The notes beneath the pieces were generated by a model that saw only the letters and a program-made list of their open reading frames with translations, was not told the DNA's origin and ran no database searches. 64,000 bases of DNA from Stenomitos rutilans HA7619-LM2 (lineage in GTDB: Bacteria; Cyanobacteriota; Cyanobacteriia; Leptolyngbyales; Leptolyngbyaceae). Positions 27,442 to 36,055 of this stretch are shown here, piece by piece (positions within the stretch are counted from its first letter, which is position 1; each line of letters begins with the position of its first letter). The translations under genes and the position numbers were made by a program. The stretch is taken from contig JAHHIE010000015.1 of assembly GCA_019358945.1 (NCBI GenBank), positions 1 to 64,000 on the forward strand. The letters are read 5' to 3'.

Positions 27442-27981
27442 CTAATCGCTTCTAAGACTCCCTCTGCACCAGTGAATTGTTGAGTGGATAAGTTTTGGCT
27501 CATGACTTACCCTAAATTGCCTGCAAAATACGCGGTTTTATCCGCCTGATATGCTGTTCAGAGCACACCAACAGAATCTATGTAAGGATACTGAATCCTT
27601 TGCCAAATGAAACATTAATTACAAGCTGTCGCGATGCCATAGCCCTTATCGGGCGGCGATCGACGTGTTTCGGTGATGTGACGGATCGAGATGCCCAATC
27701 CTAACCGTTAAACTCAAGAGCGTTGGACGCTTGGGACTTTATCTGCCTGGCATGGCAGAGTGCTACGGCAAGACGAGCATAAGCGGCTGGTACAACGCTG
27801 GCCTCTGCGCCATGCGTGTTTTTTGTGCTGGTGCACCTCCGTAAGCTGCCTTTCAGCACGCAGGACAAGGAATCCCGCCAAAAGCTAGATTAAACATTAG
27901 CGGCCTTTGTTGAAGTCATTTTGCTGTTCTAATGCTCGATTTTGCATTCATGTTCATTCCAAGCTCGATGCGATCGCACCC
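27442..27981. other. Divergent intergenic region
   Basis: About 540 bases between the divergent caspase-like and C39-like genes. There is a short hairpin AGCGTTGGACGCT near 27719-27731. The frame upstream of 27982 stays open to 27907 but lacks a plausible protein start. No other feature seen. Confidence 0.4.
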
Positions 27982-29028
27982 ATGCTGCTAGAAATTGCCG
28001 CTACATTGCTGCTAGGTGGCCTGTGCTTTCGATGGGGTATGCGCTTTGGTACACTGCTGCTGCGCAAAGGGTCAACTGCTAATGATTTATTCAAAGGTAA
28101 AACCTCCCTTTCGCTGTTGTTTCTGGGGCTTTATATTGGGCTGATTCTCTTGGCGCTCAATGTCCCTCAAATGCAGTTTTTGCCTTTAGAGTGGCGTGTA
28201 TCTGGCATGCGCATCACCTGGACTATTATGCGTGCTGTACTACTGGGGTTTTGCGGACTGGCATACGTCATCAGTTGGCAGACGGCACGGCTACAAGTAT
28301 TTGCGGTGGTATTGATTGGCGTACTGGGCGTTACTGGGTTCAGTGCTGCCGAAGCCTATTTCCTCTCGCCGATTTATACCTGGCTGCACAACAATCTACA
28401 GCCAAACGGGGTGTATAAGCAGACATCAATGAGTAGTTGCGCCCCTTCAGCGCTGGCGACCGTTTTACGGCGCTGGCAGATCGATGCCACAGAGTCGGGC
28501 GTTGCACGGTTGGCAGGCACCAGTCGCTTGGGCACATCGATGCCACAACTCATTATGGCTGCTCACGAACTGGGAATGGATGGGACTGAACTCTCGCCAA
28601 CCTGGGAGCAAATGCAACGCATTAACCGTCCTGGTGTGTTGGGTGTTTGGCTTATTGATGGTGAACGCAAACTGCCTCATGCGGTTGCCCTGTTAGCCAT
28701 GAATAGTGAACAGGTGGCGATCGGTGATCCTGCACGAGGCAAAATTTATGCCCTAGATCAAGCCCAGTTTGCAACGATTTGGCGACAGCAGTATGTACCG
28801 ATTTTTCGAGCCAGCGATCGCGCGTTGCCTCCAGCCCAAGCCGCTGATTATCTACAGCGTTTGGGTTATCTCAGCCAGCCCTCTCAAGATCTCAGTCAAG
28901 CAATCCGCCGCTTTCAGGCAGCAGTTGGTATTCCAACTACAGGCGAGCTGGATGTACAAACCGTGCTGCTCTTAACGGGGCCGTTTCTAGAGAAGGTGCC
29001 GACGCTAACGCCGCAACGGTCTCCTTGA
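27982..29028 (+). CDS. Membrane protein with C39-peptidase-like domain and peptidoglycan-binding tail
   Basis: From the ATG at 27982 the product has 348 residues: four hydrophobic segments (about 3-20, 45-65, 75-95, 100-125), then a papain-like C39 domain with C153 (SSCAPSALATVLR), H233 (PHAVALL) and D249 (IGDPARG) in the order and spacing of a functional catalytic triad, and a C-terminal PG_binding_1-like helical repeat (about 290-335, AIRRFQAAVGIPTTGELD). It could process or cleave a secreted peptide or act at the cell wall. No substrate peptide or ABC exporter gene is adjacent. An upstream frame to 27907 is open but unlikely coding. Confidence 0.75.
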   Translation: MLLEIAATLLLGGLCFRWGMRFGTLLLRKGSTANDLFKGKTSLSLLFLGLYIGLILLALNVPQMQFLPLEWRVSGMRITWTIMRAVLLGFCGLAYVISWQTARLQVFAVVLIGVLGVTGFSAAEAYFLSPIYTWLHNNLQPNGVYKQTSMSSCAPSALATVLRRWQIDATESGVARLAGTSRLGTSMPQLIMAAHELGMDGTELSPTWEQMQRINRPGVLGVWLIDGERKLPHAVALLAMNSEQVAIGDPARGKIYALDQAQFATIWRQQYVPIFRASDRALPPAQAADYLQRLGYLSQPSQDLSQAIRRFQAAVGIPTTGELDVQTVLLLTGPFLEKVPTLTPQRSP

Positions 29029-29323
29029 GTGTGTGAAAAATTAAAAAATATGAGCCTATATCAGCTTTGAGCTTTGAATGTGAGCGTTTGTAGCGATCGT
29101 CACTTTAAGTAGAGCAAGGGACTTAAGCTCTCTGATGATCTCACTCCCTCAACTTTGTCCTGTCAATTGCCGTGCCTGTCAGGAACTCGGCAAGAATGTC
29201 ATACAAGGCTCCAATGCATCAATCTCTCTTAAGCGTGAGTCTAAGCTTAACAATTGAAGTTATACATAAGTCTTATACAAACAACTTCTTAAATACTGCA
29301 ATTTACGCAATCATTTTTCAGCC

Positions 29324-29731
29324 ATGAATTTAATGACTAAGACACCATCTCAAGGACAATCAGAGACCTGCTCTGAGTACATTCTTGTTGTTGACGATAT
29401 GGCAGATAACTGCTTCTTGCTGAAGGCGATTTTAGAAGCAGAAGGGTACACTGTTGACGTCGCTAATAACGGCAAAGCGGCGTTAGCTAAAGCAGAAGCA
29501 CTGCCCCCAGCGTTGATGTTGCTTGATGTGATGATGCCCGATATGAGTGGTTATGAGGTAACCCAGCACATTCGACAGAGTATCAAGCTTGCCGATTTGC
29601 CGATCGTACTAATCACAGCTCACGATCAGGAGATTGCCATGATGGGTCAGGCGGCTGGAGCAACGAGCTTTATCCGTAAGCCCTTCGATTTTGATGAATT
29701 GATTCGGCAAGTACGGACGCATGCAACTTAG
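29324..29731 (+). CDS. Single-domain response regulator
   Basis: A 135-residue stand-alone receiver. Acidic pocket D24-D25, phospho-acceptor D68 (MLLDVMMPDMSGYE), T98 and K119 (SFIRKPF) are all present, so it should be phosphorylatable. No output domain, so it probably relays phosphate or binds a target such as a kinase complex or motility apparatus. The upstream 295 bases and the MITE directly downstream leave it monocistronic. Confidence 0.9.
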   Translation: MNLMTKTPSQGQSETCSEYILVVDDMADNCFLLKAILEAEGYTVDVANNGKAALAKAEALPPALMLLDVMMPDMSGYEVTQHIRQSIKLADLPIVLITAHDQEIAMMGQAAGATSFIRKPFDFDELIRQVRTHAT

Positions 29732-29749
29732 GAACGAAAATTAATTAAA

Positions 29750-29861
29750 TAGGACTTACGCAAAAGCGGTCATCTTTCGCCCCCTATCCCCCAATTTTGG
29801 GGGAACAGAGCCAACTAAAGCCCCCAGCATTGGGGGTTTGGGGGCAAGTGCGTAAGTCCTA
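29750..29861. mobile_element. 112-bp MITE-like element, family A, copy 1
   Basis: The ends TAGGACTTACGCA and TGCGTAAGTCCTA are perfect 13-bp terminal inverted repeats. The element is flanked by a 5-bp direct repeat TTAAA (29745-29749 and 29862-29866), the target duplication. The interior is rich in CCCCC/GGGGG runs that fold into further hairpins. A second copy of identical length is at 46648-46759. It carries no open frame and must be moved by a transposase coded elsewhere. Confidence 0.85.
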
Positions 29862-29883
29862 TTAAAGTGTGATCTTGAGGTAC

Positions 29884-29903
29884 GGGCGCACGGCCGTGCG
29901 CCC
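29884..29903. repeat. Perfect 20-bp palindrome
   Basis: GGGCGCACGGCCGTGCGCCC reads the same on both strands. It lies 20 bases after the MITE in the 3' region of the receiver gene. Such G/C palindromes are often dispersed repeats in cyanobacterial genomes; it has no T-run and is not a typical terminator. Confidence 0.75.
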
Positions 29904-30011
29904 CCTACAGAACATCTCACTTGTCGAAGTTATTTAATCCGCAATCCTTAGGTAATTGCTTAGCGCTGCTGATTCTAGAAAAAGCAGTTACAAGAGGCGT
30001 GAAACCGAATT

Positions 30012-31472
30012 TTATGCCTCTTTATTTTCAGTTACGCCAATTTTTTCAGTACGCTGTTTTCTAAACAAATAGACATCATTGCGTTGATAAGTAAGCTGAA
30101 AGCTCGGTCCTTTCTGAAGTTGGCTGAGCAGACGATCGACGCAACTTTGAGAGCAACTGCTTCCTGGGTGGAGAGTATCTACCAAGATCGCGCCAAACTC
30201 TTCTAAGGTAGTTGGATCAAGCTGATCTGAAAGCAAACGAATGCTTGAACGATGGGTTAAATGGGGGGCTATCTGATGATTTGTCAGTACACTATCTGTT
30301 GGTTGAATTTGCGCGATCGCCTCTCGCGTTGCTTGCCAGGTATCAAGTTTGGTTAAATAGAAACCACCAAAAAAACTAAACTTAGCCAAAGCAAAAAAGC
30401 CAATTATTGACCATAAAACGATGCCTCGCTGGCTCCGAATCCAGGTTTTATTCGCTGCTAAAGAAGCAATTACTGTTAGCAGAATAAAAGGCAAGATCGG
30501 TACAGAATACTGATGAACGAGATCTTTTTGTGGCTGATTTGGGGTAAGTAAGTTCATCGCCAGTTGGGGAGCTGTTGCCAACAAGGGCGCAAGCTGTTGT
30601 GGTGAAAGTCCCCAAAAGACGGGAAGAAAAAGTAGGCAAAGATATTCCAAATTTGGTAGCGTAAAGAGATATTTAAGCACTAAGCTGGGTTGAAAAATGA
30701 GGTTTTTGACAATGTTTAAAACAGAACTCCCCAAGCCTGCGTAGCGAGTAACGGCCTCAACTCCAAGTGGCCTGAAGTGCGGAATAACGATCTGAATGGC
30801 AACGAAAAACCACACGCTTCCTAATACCAGCGCGATCGCTCCACACAGCCGTTTCTTCTCCACCAGCAACAGCCATAGCCCCATTGCTGCGACTGTCAGT
30901 GAGAGTGCATCCCGACAGCCCAAGATAAAAATAATGCCTAATGTAAACCACAGAGGGCGATTTTGGCGGGCCGCTAAAACGACGGCTAAAAAGACAGGCA
31001 GCGCCATCACTTCAGGGTGAAAATCAAACAGGTTGATGTTGAACACTAAGGGATAGAGAAGATAAGCCACTGTGGTCGCTACCGCTTGACCTGCTTTTAC
31101 TCCGGCTTCTTGGGCAAGCTGCCATGCAGGGACTACTCCGATCGCTAGTGCGATCGCCTGAAGCGCAAAGAGCCAAAAAACGCTGGGGTAAAGCTTATAT
31201 AACGGGGCTAAAAAATAGAGAATCCAGTCTGCATGTCCACCTAGAAAATGAAAGCCCCAAAAGGACACGATCGGCGGCTGTCCCTGGCTAATTAAGTACA
31301 GTGCTTGGTCAAAATAGCCTAAGTCAAATGCGGCCGATTGAAACAGCAGGTGACGGGCACTGCTCGCCAGAAAGAGAATTGTAGCGCTAACAATGACGAG
31401 CCAAGCGATCGTCTTGGCATGCAGAGTTGCGCGATCGTGGGTCGATCCTGGCGGGCTAAACGGCTGCTCCAT
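30012..31472 (-). CDS. DUF2079 multi-spanning membrane protein
   Basis: The 486-residue protein has an N-terminal cytoplasmic tail, about ten hydrophobic segments and a soluble C-terminal region (about 385-470). The signature FDLGYFDQALYLISQGQPP...GFHFLGGHADWILYFLAPLY matches DUF2079 proteins, which look like membrane glycosyltransferases (GT-C layout with an Asp-rich first loop). Function is not established. The start ATG at 31472 (MEQPF) is clear. It lies 150 bases downstream of the nucleoside transporter gene on the same strand. Confidence 0.8.
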   Translation of the reverse strand: MEQPFSPPGSTHDRATLHAKTIAWLVIVSATILFLASSARHLLFQSAAFDLGYFDQALYLISQGQPPIVSFWGFHFLGGHADWILYFLAPLYKLYPSVFWLFALQAIALAIGVVPAWQLAQEAGVKAGQAVATTVAYLLYPLVFNINLFDFHPEVMALPVFLAVVLAARQNRPLWFTLGIIFILGCRDALSLTVAAMGLWLLLVEKKRLCGAIALVLGSVWFFVAIQIVIPHFRPLGVEAVTRYAGLGSSVLNIVKNLIFQPSLVLKYLFTLPNLEYLCLLFLPVFWGLSPQQLAPLLATAPQLAMNLLTPNQPQKDLVHQYSVPILPFILLTVIASLAANKTWIRSQRGIVLWSIIGFFALAKFSFFGGFYLTKLDTWQATREAIAQIQPTDSVLTNHQIAPHLTHRSSIRLLSDQLDPTTLEEFGAILVDTLHPGSSCSQSCVDRLLSQLQKGPSFQLTYQRNDVYLFRKQRTEKIGVTENKEA

Positions 31473-31620
31473 AGAATTTCAGGTTCGGTCACGAACGAAA
31501 GCAATCTAGCAATCTTAAAGCATGCATGGGCAGACTCAAACGGCTGACGATCGCTAGCACCTAACCGCTTATGGCCTTTACCCAAAACTGATTGAGAGTC
31601 AGGAACTTGCTTCAGCTTGG

Positions 31621-33345
31621 CTAGCCAGCTGGTTTAGCGGTTGGTTTGGGGTTAACAACTGGCTGTGCTGGCGTGGTTTTTGCCTGTGGTGTCGTGCGAA
31701 CGGTTGGTTTGCTCGGTAAGGGCTGTGGCACTGACTGAGAAGCCCGTGGAGAAGGCTTTGCAGGTGCAGCAAGGGGCGTTGATGATGGAGTTACTGTTGG
31801 TGAAGCGGTGGGGGCAGTGGGTGAGGTTGTCGGAGTAGCTACAGGGCTAGCCACTGGCGGCTGTCGTTCGCCCAAAATGCTGGCATTGCCTGTATCAAAA
31901 ACGCCCGCAACGCAAGCAATCATCAGCGTTGCGAGAGTGCCTATAAACAAAGCTTTCCAGCCGAGTTCCGAAATATCTTTGCGACGAGAGGGAATGAGGG
32001 CGATCGTGCCGCCTACAAAAATGCCAACCGACGCTAAGTGGGCAAAGCCTGACAGTGCGTAACTAACGATCAGGACGGCACGATCGCTGATGACTCGCTC
32101 AGCCGCAGGTAAGGCTGCTGCGGCTGCTAGTGCCTGGTAGGGCGGAATCGCAGTTTCAAACAGCCTGCGTCCAATAATGACGGATGACTCCCACAATTCT
32201 TGCCACCCCAGAGAAACGCCTGTGAGCGCTGTCAACGGCAAGAATAATGCGCCCAAAATGTTGGCTAACGTCACGACTTTAAAGACATCACCAACGGGAC
32301 TGGGCAACCCTGCTAACCAGCCGAAAAATTGGTTGATTAGGGAAACAAGTCCGAGGATTAGAATCAGCACGGCGGCGATCGCGACAGCCATTTTGACTCC
32401 ATCCAGCGCGCCGACGATTGCGGCATCTAAAGGACTGACGCGCTCGATCGGTTCGCCGCCAACGGTTTCTTGAGGCACTGTTTCCTGGGATAAGGCTGGC
32501 AACTCATTATCCTCGTCATCCGTTTGAATGCGAGTGCGAGGAAAATTACCCGCATCAGCAGCAACGTCGGTAGATTCTGTCACCGTATCGCGCACCTTCG
32601 TCTGCTTCTCCTCTATTGGAATGCCGCCTGCGGTTAAAGGAACTTCCGTTTCTGGCACCAAAATTTTTGACAGCACAAAGCAGGCAGGGATCGCAATAAT
32701 CGATGCTGACACTAAATGCCCCAGAATGTTAGGAAAGACAGGCTTTAAGAAGCTGACGTAGATCGCTAACGTAGAGGATGCTGCGGTACCAAAGCAGCAG
32801 GCAAGAATGGCACACAGTTCGCTGCGGGTCATTCTTGCCAGAAACGGCTTCACCACGATCGCCGCCTCAATCCCGACAAAAATGTTGGCAGCCCCACTCA
32901 GTGCTTCTGCACCGCTCAGCCGCATCGTGGCATAAAAAACTTTGGCAAAGACATTGGTGATCACTTGGATCACACCAATGTTGTAGAGCAACGCCATCAG
33001 ACCAGAAAAGAAAATGACGGTTGGCAGCGCTCGAAAGGCAAAAATATAGCCTAAATTTACATCAGGCGGCGTTCCTGGTACGGGCACAATGTTTCTGCCA
33101 AACACAAACCGCGCTCCGGTATCAGCCGCATCAAACACGCTGTTCAGCAAATTACTGAAGACTTGGAGCGCATCACGCGTTCCTGGCAGGATAAACACGC
33201 ATGCCCCCAACACAAGCTGAAGCAGAATGCCTGCAATTACTACACGCCAGGGAAAGACCTTTAAGCTGCGATTCTCTGAAAAGAGCCACGCAATAAAGCA
33301 CAAGCCAAAGATGCCGAGAAACGAAATGATGTTGAGAAGCGGCAT
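31621..33345 (-). CDS. Concentrative nucleoside transporter (CNT family) with Pro/Thr-rich tail
   Basis: A CNT-type cation-coupled nucleoside importer. Recognisable regions are the N-terminal membrane segments, VFPWRVVIAGILLQ, the gate motif region (SGAEALSGAANIFVGIEAA) and the C-terminal Asn/Ser helix SYALSGFAHLASVGIFVGG. Two additions are unusual: an acidic loop of about 80 residues between about 235 and 315, and a low-complexity tail of Pro, Thr, Ser and Ala after about residue 500 (574 total versus about 400 for bacterial CNTs). The tail could be periplasmic or simply disordered. Confidence 0.85.
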   Translation of the reverse strand: MPLLNIISFLGIFGLCFIAWLFSENRSLKVFPWRVVIAGILLQLVLGACVFILPGTRDALQVFSNLLNSVFDAADTGARFVFGRNIVPVPGTPPDVNLGYIFAFRALPTVIFFSGLMALLYNIGVIQVITNVFAKVFYATMRLSGAEALSGAANIFVGIEAAIVVKPFLARMTRSELCAILACCFGTAASSTLAIYVSFLKPVFPNILGHLVSASIIAIPACFVLSKILVPETEVPLTAGGIPIEEKQTKVRDTVTESTDVAADAGNFPRTRIQTDDEDNELPALSQETVPQETVGGEPIERVSPLDAAIVGALDGVKMAVAIAAVLILILGLVSLINQFFGWLAGLPSPVGDVFKVVTLANILGALFLPLTALTGVSLGWQELWESSVIIGRRLFETAIPPYQALAAAAALPAAERVISDRAVLIVSYALSGFAHLASVGIFVGGTIALIPSRRKDISELGWKALFIGTLATLMIACVAGVFDTGNASILGERQPPVASPVATPTTSPTAPTASPTVTPSSTPLAAPAKPSPRASQSVPQPLPSKPTVRTTPQAKTTPAQPVVNPKPTAKPAG

Positions 33346-33722
33346 GGGTTAAATGTTCCTTCTGAACGCAGTGTCAGCAATCTCGCTCGTGTCAGGTCGT
33401 GTCGTGAGGTGCAGTGTCTTAATCACGCCCTCTAGCAGTTGAAGACTACGATCGCCCAAACTATTACACCTTGAAAAGTTACGAACGAAACTGTGACTTC
33501 AGTGAAACCATACCCAAAGTAGACGACTTCGGCGCATTTTTTGCTGTGACACTGTAGTTATTTCTCAAAACTTATCGGAGTGGCACTGAGCGGCTGAGAA
33601 TGAAGATTCAAATACTCGATCGCCCTTTGTCTCTTGAGGCACGGATTCTACCCATTAGTCACTGGGCAGGTTGGGGGTTAAAAGGTTGATAATAGAGGCA
33701 ATAGTCCTCCTTATGTGTTTGC
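33346..33722. other. Divergent intergenic region
   Basis: About 375 bases between the divergent transporter gene and the 96-residue gene. No open frame or strong hairpin seen. It likely carries two promoters. Confidence 0.4.
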
Positions 33723-34013
33723 ATGGAAGCGTTTGAGCTAACTCCTCCCGATTGGACTAAACCTGCCGTTCACGCCGCAGAGTTCTGCTGTCCTGCTTGT
33801 CGATCGTCTAACAAAGACGCGAAACGAGCTTGGGTTAACCGTCGATCTCCCGTTTACACCGAAGATCACCGCCGCAAATGGCAAGAGTTTTATGAATGCC
33901 AATGCGCTAAGGTCTGGTGGGCCTGGAGCAGCGATCGTCCTCCCTCCGACCTTGCCGATAAAGAACGGGAAATTCCCCCACCCCGGTTTTTCAATCCGTT
34001 TGATGATTTGTAG
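33723..34013 (+). CDS. Small Cys-rich protein, possible zinc ribbon
   Basis: A 96-residue protein with CPAC near residue 24 and CQC near residue 60, spacing that fits a zinc-ribbon pair, followed by an aromatic stretch (KVWWAWSSD) and a Pro-rich end. I recognise it as a type of conserved cyanobacterial hypothetical protein but know no function. Its last 23 bases overlap the end of the convergent methyltransferase gene. Confidence 0.65.
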   Translation: MEAFELTPPDWTKPAVHAAEFCCPACRSSNKDAKRAWVNRRSPVYTEDHRRKWQEFYECQCAKVWWAWSSDRPPSDLADKEREIPPPRFFNPFDDL

Positions 34014-35004
34014 CGATCGTAGTGCTACTTGCGCTGTGAGCAGACCATTGCTTTTGGGCAGAGCGTACTTGTACGTGCAGGCTGTTTCGCTCCCAAAACA
34101 CGCCATCTGTGTATCCCTGAATGCTTGAATCAGCGTCTGCTAAGGCAAGGCGTTTTTCAGCCAAACAGCAGTACAATTCATCCACTTCGACGCCGATGTA
34201 GTGCCTACCGAGCTTTTTGGCAACGACAGAGGTAGTGCCTGACCCCAAGAAGGGATCAAACACAACATCGCCAGCGTTAGAACTGGCGAGTATGATTTTT
34301 GCCACCAGTTTTTCTGGCTTTTGAGTGGGATGATCTGTGTTTTCTGGCATTGACCAGAAGGGAATTGTTACATCTGTCCACAGGTTAGAGGGATGGGTCA
34401 AACGCACGTTGCCTGCTTCTGTAAAGTTCCAATCTTTAGGATTACCGTTAACCGTATAGGGAGCCATCACCTTACGCCTGAGTTTAACGGCATCGACATT
34501 GAAGGTATAAGCATCAGAAACGGTGCAAAACCAGATATCCTCAGAGGCATTTTTCCAGTTTTTAGCGGCTCCACGACCTTTTTCGCGTTCCCAGGTGATG
34601 CGATTACGTACCTGAAAGCGATGCTTGATGACATCAAAAACGGCTGGCGACGATTGCCAATCGGAGCAAAGGTAGATAGAAGCTGTTGCTTTCAGGATCG
34701 GTTGTAACGTCGTTAAATATGTATCAAGCCATTCTGCATACACATCCAAAGCCTGTCGTTTAAAGGTGCGATCGTTAAACGTTTTGGTTAAGTTATACGG
34801 TGGATCAATAAACAATAAATCAACGGATTGCTTCGGTGACCACTGTAAAAGGGTGAGTACGTCTTGATGAATTGTTTGATTAAGAATGTCTGCCAGTTCA
34901 ACGGGCTGCTGCACTTGCAAAAGCTTTTGTTTATAGAACGATCGCTCTTCTTCGCTCAAGGTAATCGTTCGATTGCGGGGGGCACGCGCTTTGTCTGGCA
35001 ACAT
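33991..35004 (-). CDS. Solitary DNA methyltransferase (beta-class, N6-adenine or N4-cytosine)
   Basis: A 337-residue amino-methyltransferase. Motif IV D67-P-P-Y70 (LFIDPPYNLTKTF) precedes the target-recognition region and the SAM motif F249-DPFLGSGTTS, the beta-class order. DPPY suggests adenine-N6 as the more likely target, but N4-cytosine enzymes cannot be excluded. HPTQKPEKLV, typical of the family, is present. No restriction endonuclease is adjacent, so it acts alone or with a distant partner; the recognition site cannot be read from sequence. Downstream of its start lie remnants of two toxin-antitoxin loci. Confidence 0.85.
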   Translation of the reverse strand: MLPDKARAPRNRTITLSEEERSFYKQKLLQVQQPVELADILNQTIHQDVLTLLQWSPKQSVDLLFIDPPYNLTKTFNDRTFKRQALDVYAEWLDTYLTTLQPILKATASIYLCSDWQSSPAVFDVIKHRFQVRNRITWEREKGRGAAKNWKNASEDIWFCTVSDAYTFNVDAVKLRRKVMAPYTVNGNPKDWNFTEAGNVRLTHPSNLWTDVTIPFWSMPENTDHPTQKPEKLVAKIILASSNAGDVVFDPFLGSGTTSVVAKKLGRHYIGVEVDELYCCLAEKRLALADADSSIQGYTDGVFWERNSLHVQVRSAQKQWSAHSASSTTIATNHQTD

Positions 35005-35324
35005 GGTTATACCAGTTCTCAGTTTTGAGTGTTGAGTGTTGAGTTACAGAAGCTCTGTGCCATCACTCTTTGAGGTTCTTGATCTGTAGCCCAATTAAGT
35101 GTAGATGGTATTACAGGTGAGACTGACTATGCCATGAGTGGATGAGTGACCCCTTTAGTTCGCCTAAGTCTTACTGCCACAGCATCTCAGCTACGTTAAC
35201 TCAGCCTTACGTCTTTGACTGACAAACTTTGCGCGATCGACCTTGCGCGATCGGAATCGTTGTAGATAGTCTAGCCGCTGAAAGCTTGACGACTAAACTG
35301 GTAGGGCAATGAAGGGTAAGGAAA
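35005..35324. other. Intergenic region upstream of the hicA remnant
   Basis: About 320 bases between divergent units. Just upstream of the methyltransferase start there is a low-complexity stretch with GTGTTGAGTGTTGAGT (35026-35041). No complete gene. Confidence 0.4.
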
Positions 35325-35483
35325 ATGCCCAAGAAGATTCGGGAGTTGAAAGGTCTGTTGCTAAAAACTGGCTTTCTTTGTGAACCGGGCAAAGGCAGCC
35401 ATACAAAATGGTTCCACCCTCTACTAACCGGGAAGGTTGTACTATCGGGTAAGGACGGAGCAGATGCAAAGCTTTATCAATGA
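35325..35483 (+). pseudogene. hicA: C-terminally truncated HicA/YcfA-like toxin
   Basis: The ATG at 35325 (after GGTAAGGA) opens a 52-residue frame: MPKKIREL at the start, GKGSH26TKWFHPL around the HicA catalytic His, and LSGKDGADAKLYQ. Intact relatives continue for about 12-18 more residues after this point. Here the frame ends at a TGA created where the sequence joins a piece of hicB. HicA toxins are small mRNA interferases of the double-stranded RNA-binding fold; the missing last helix makes activity doubtful. It is too short to appear among longer open frames. Confidence 0.75.
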
Positions 35484-35625
35484 GACGTTCGCAGCTCAAG
35501 AAGTCCTGGAACGTCTCATTGAATCAGCCTTGAAAAATGGTGAGTCCCTACCAATGAGACGTTCGCAGCTCAAGAAGTCCTGGAACGTCTCATTGAATCA
35601 GCCTTGAAAAATGGTGAGTCCCTAC
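35478..35625. repeat. 74-bp perfect tandem duplication
   Basis: The block starting CAATGAGACGTTCGCAGC occurs at 35478-35551 and again at 35552-35625. The two copies appear identical. It covers the hicA end and part of the hicB remnant and shifts the reading frame between copies, since 74 is not a multiple of three. A replication-slippage or recombination event after the hicAB deletion explains it. Confidence 0.9.
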
Positions 35626-35666
35626 CAGAGCCTCGACTCTTTGATAAGACACTACAGGTTGCCTAA
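35556..35666 (+). pseudogene. hicB: HicB antitoxin remnant (C-terminal 36 residues)
   Basis: The frame 35556-35666 encodes ETFAAQEVLERLIESAL, then NGESLPEPRLFDKTLQVA and a TAA. This matches the C-terminus of HicB-type antitoxins, where EEAxxNAQEVLExLIExA and PLPxPxxxDKxLQVA are typical. The start codon and about the first half of the antitoxin are gone. A partial second copy of the same coding segment lies in the upstream unit of the 74-bp duplication. With the truncated hicA, it indicates one deletion that fused the two genes out of frame. Confidence 0.75.
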
Positions 35667-35682
35667 ATGGGGAGTCGTTACG

Positions 35683-35972
35683 ATGGGTATTGACGAATTA
35701 CTCAAAGAAAAGCGCGGGGAAATTATTGCCATTGCCGCTAAGCACGGTGCATTCAATGTGCGTGTATTTGGCTCTGTGGCACGCGGAGAGGCGATCCCTG
35801 GGAGCGATGTTTTCTCATTGACTACTCCAGCGAACATCGCAGTCCCTGGTTTCCCGTGGGTCTCACTCGTGATTTGGAAGACTTGCTGGGACGCAAAGTG
35901 GATATTGCAACCGTAGAAGGCTTGAAAGACCGCATTCGGGCGCGAGTGCTGAGTGAAGCTGTTCCCCTATGA
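35683..35972 (+). pseudogene. mntA: Frameshifted MntA-type nucleotidyltransferase antitoxin
   Basis: MntA-like minimal nucleotidyltransferases AMPylate their HepT toxin partner. From the ATG at 35683 the frame reads MGIDELLKEKRGEII then NVRVFGSVARGEAIPGSDV to about 35811; the expected continuation is in another frame (FLIDYSSEHRSPWFP, then DLEDLLGRKVDIATVEGLKD, ending EAVPL and TGA at 35970-35972). The break falls exactly in the GSx(n)DxD catalytic motif and appears to be a small deletion that also removes the second Asp. The gene is dead or at least catalytically inactive. Confidence 0.8.
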
Positions 35973-36055
35973 GAAGCGATACGGAACGTTTACACGATAT
36001 TGTAGAAGCGATCGTAGGGATCGATCGCTTTGCTAGGGTTACTGCCCTGGACTAA
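35969..36055 (+). pseudogene. hepT: HepT toxin remnant (N-terminal 28 residues)
   Basis: An ATG overlapping the mntA stop by four bases, the usual arrangement in MntA-HepT operons, opens a frame that begins MRSDTERLHDIVEAI, as HepT proteins do (MRSDxERLxDIxEAI), and ends at a TAA after 28 codons (36053-36055). The RNase active-site region of HepT lies beyond this and is absent. So both members of the pair are broken. Confidence 0.7.
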
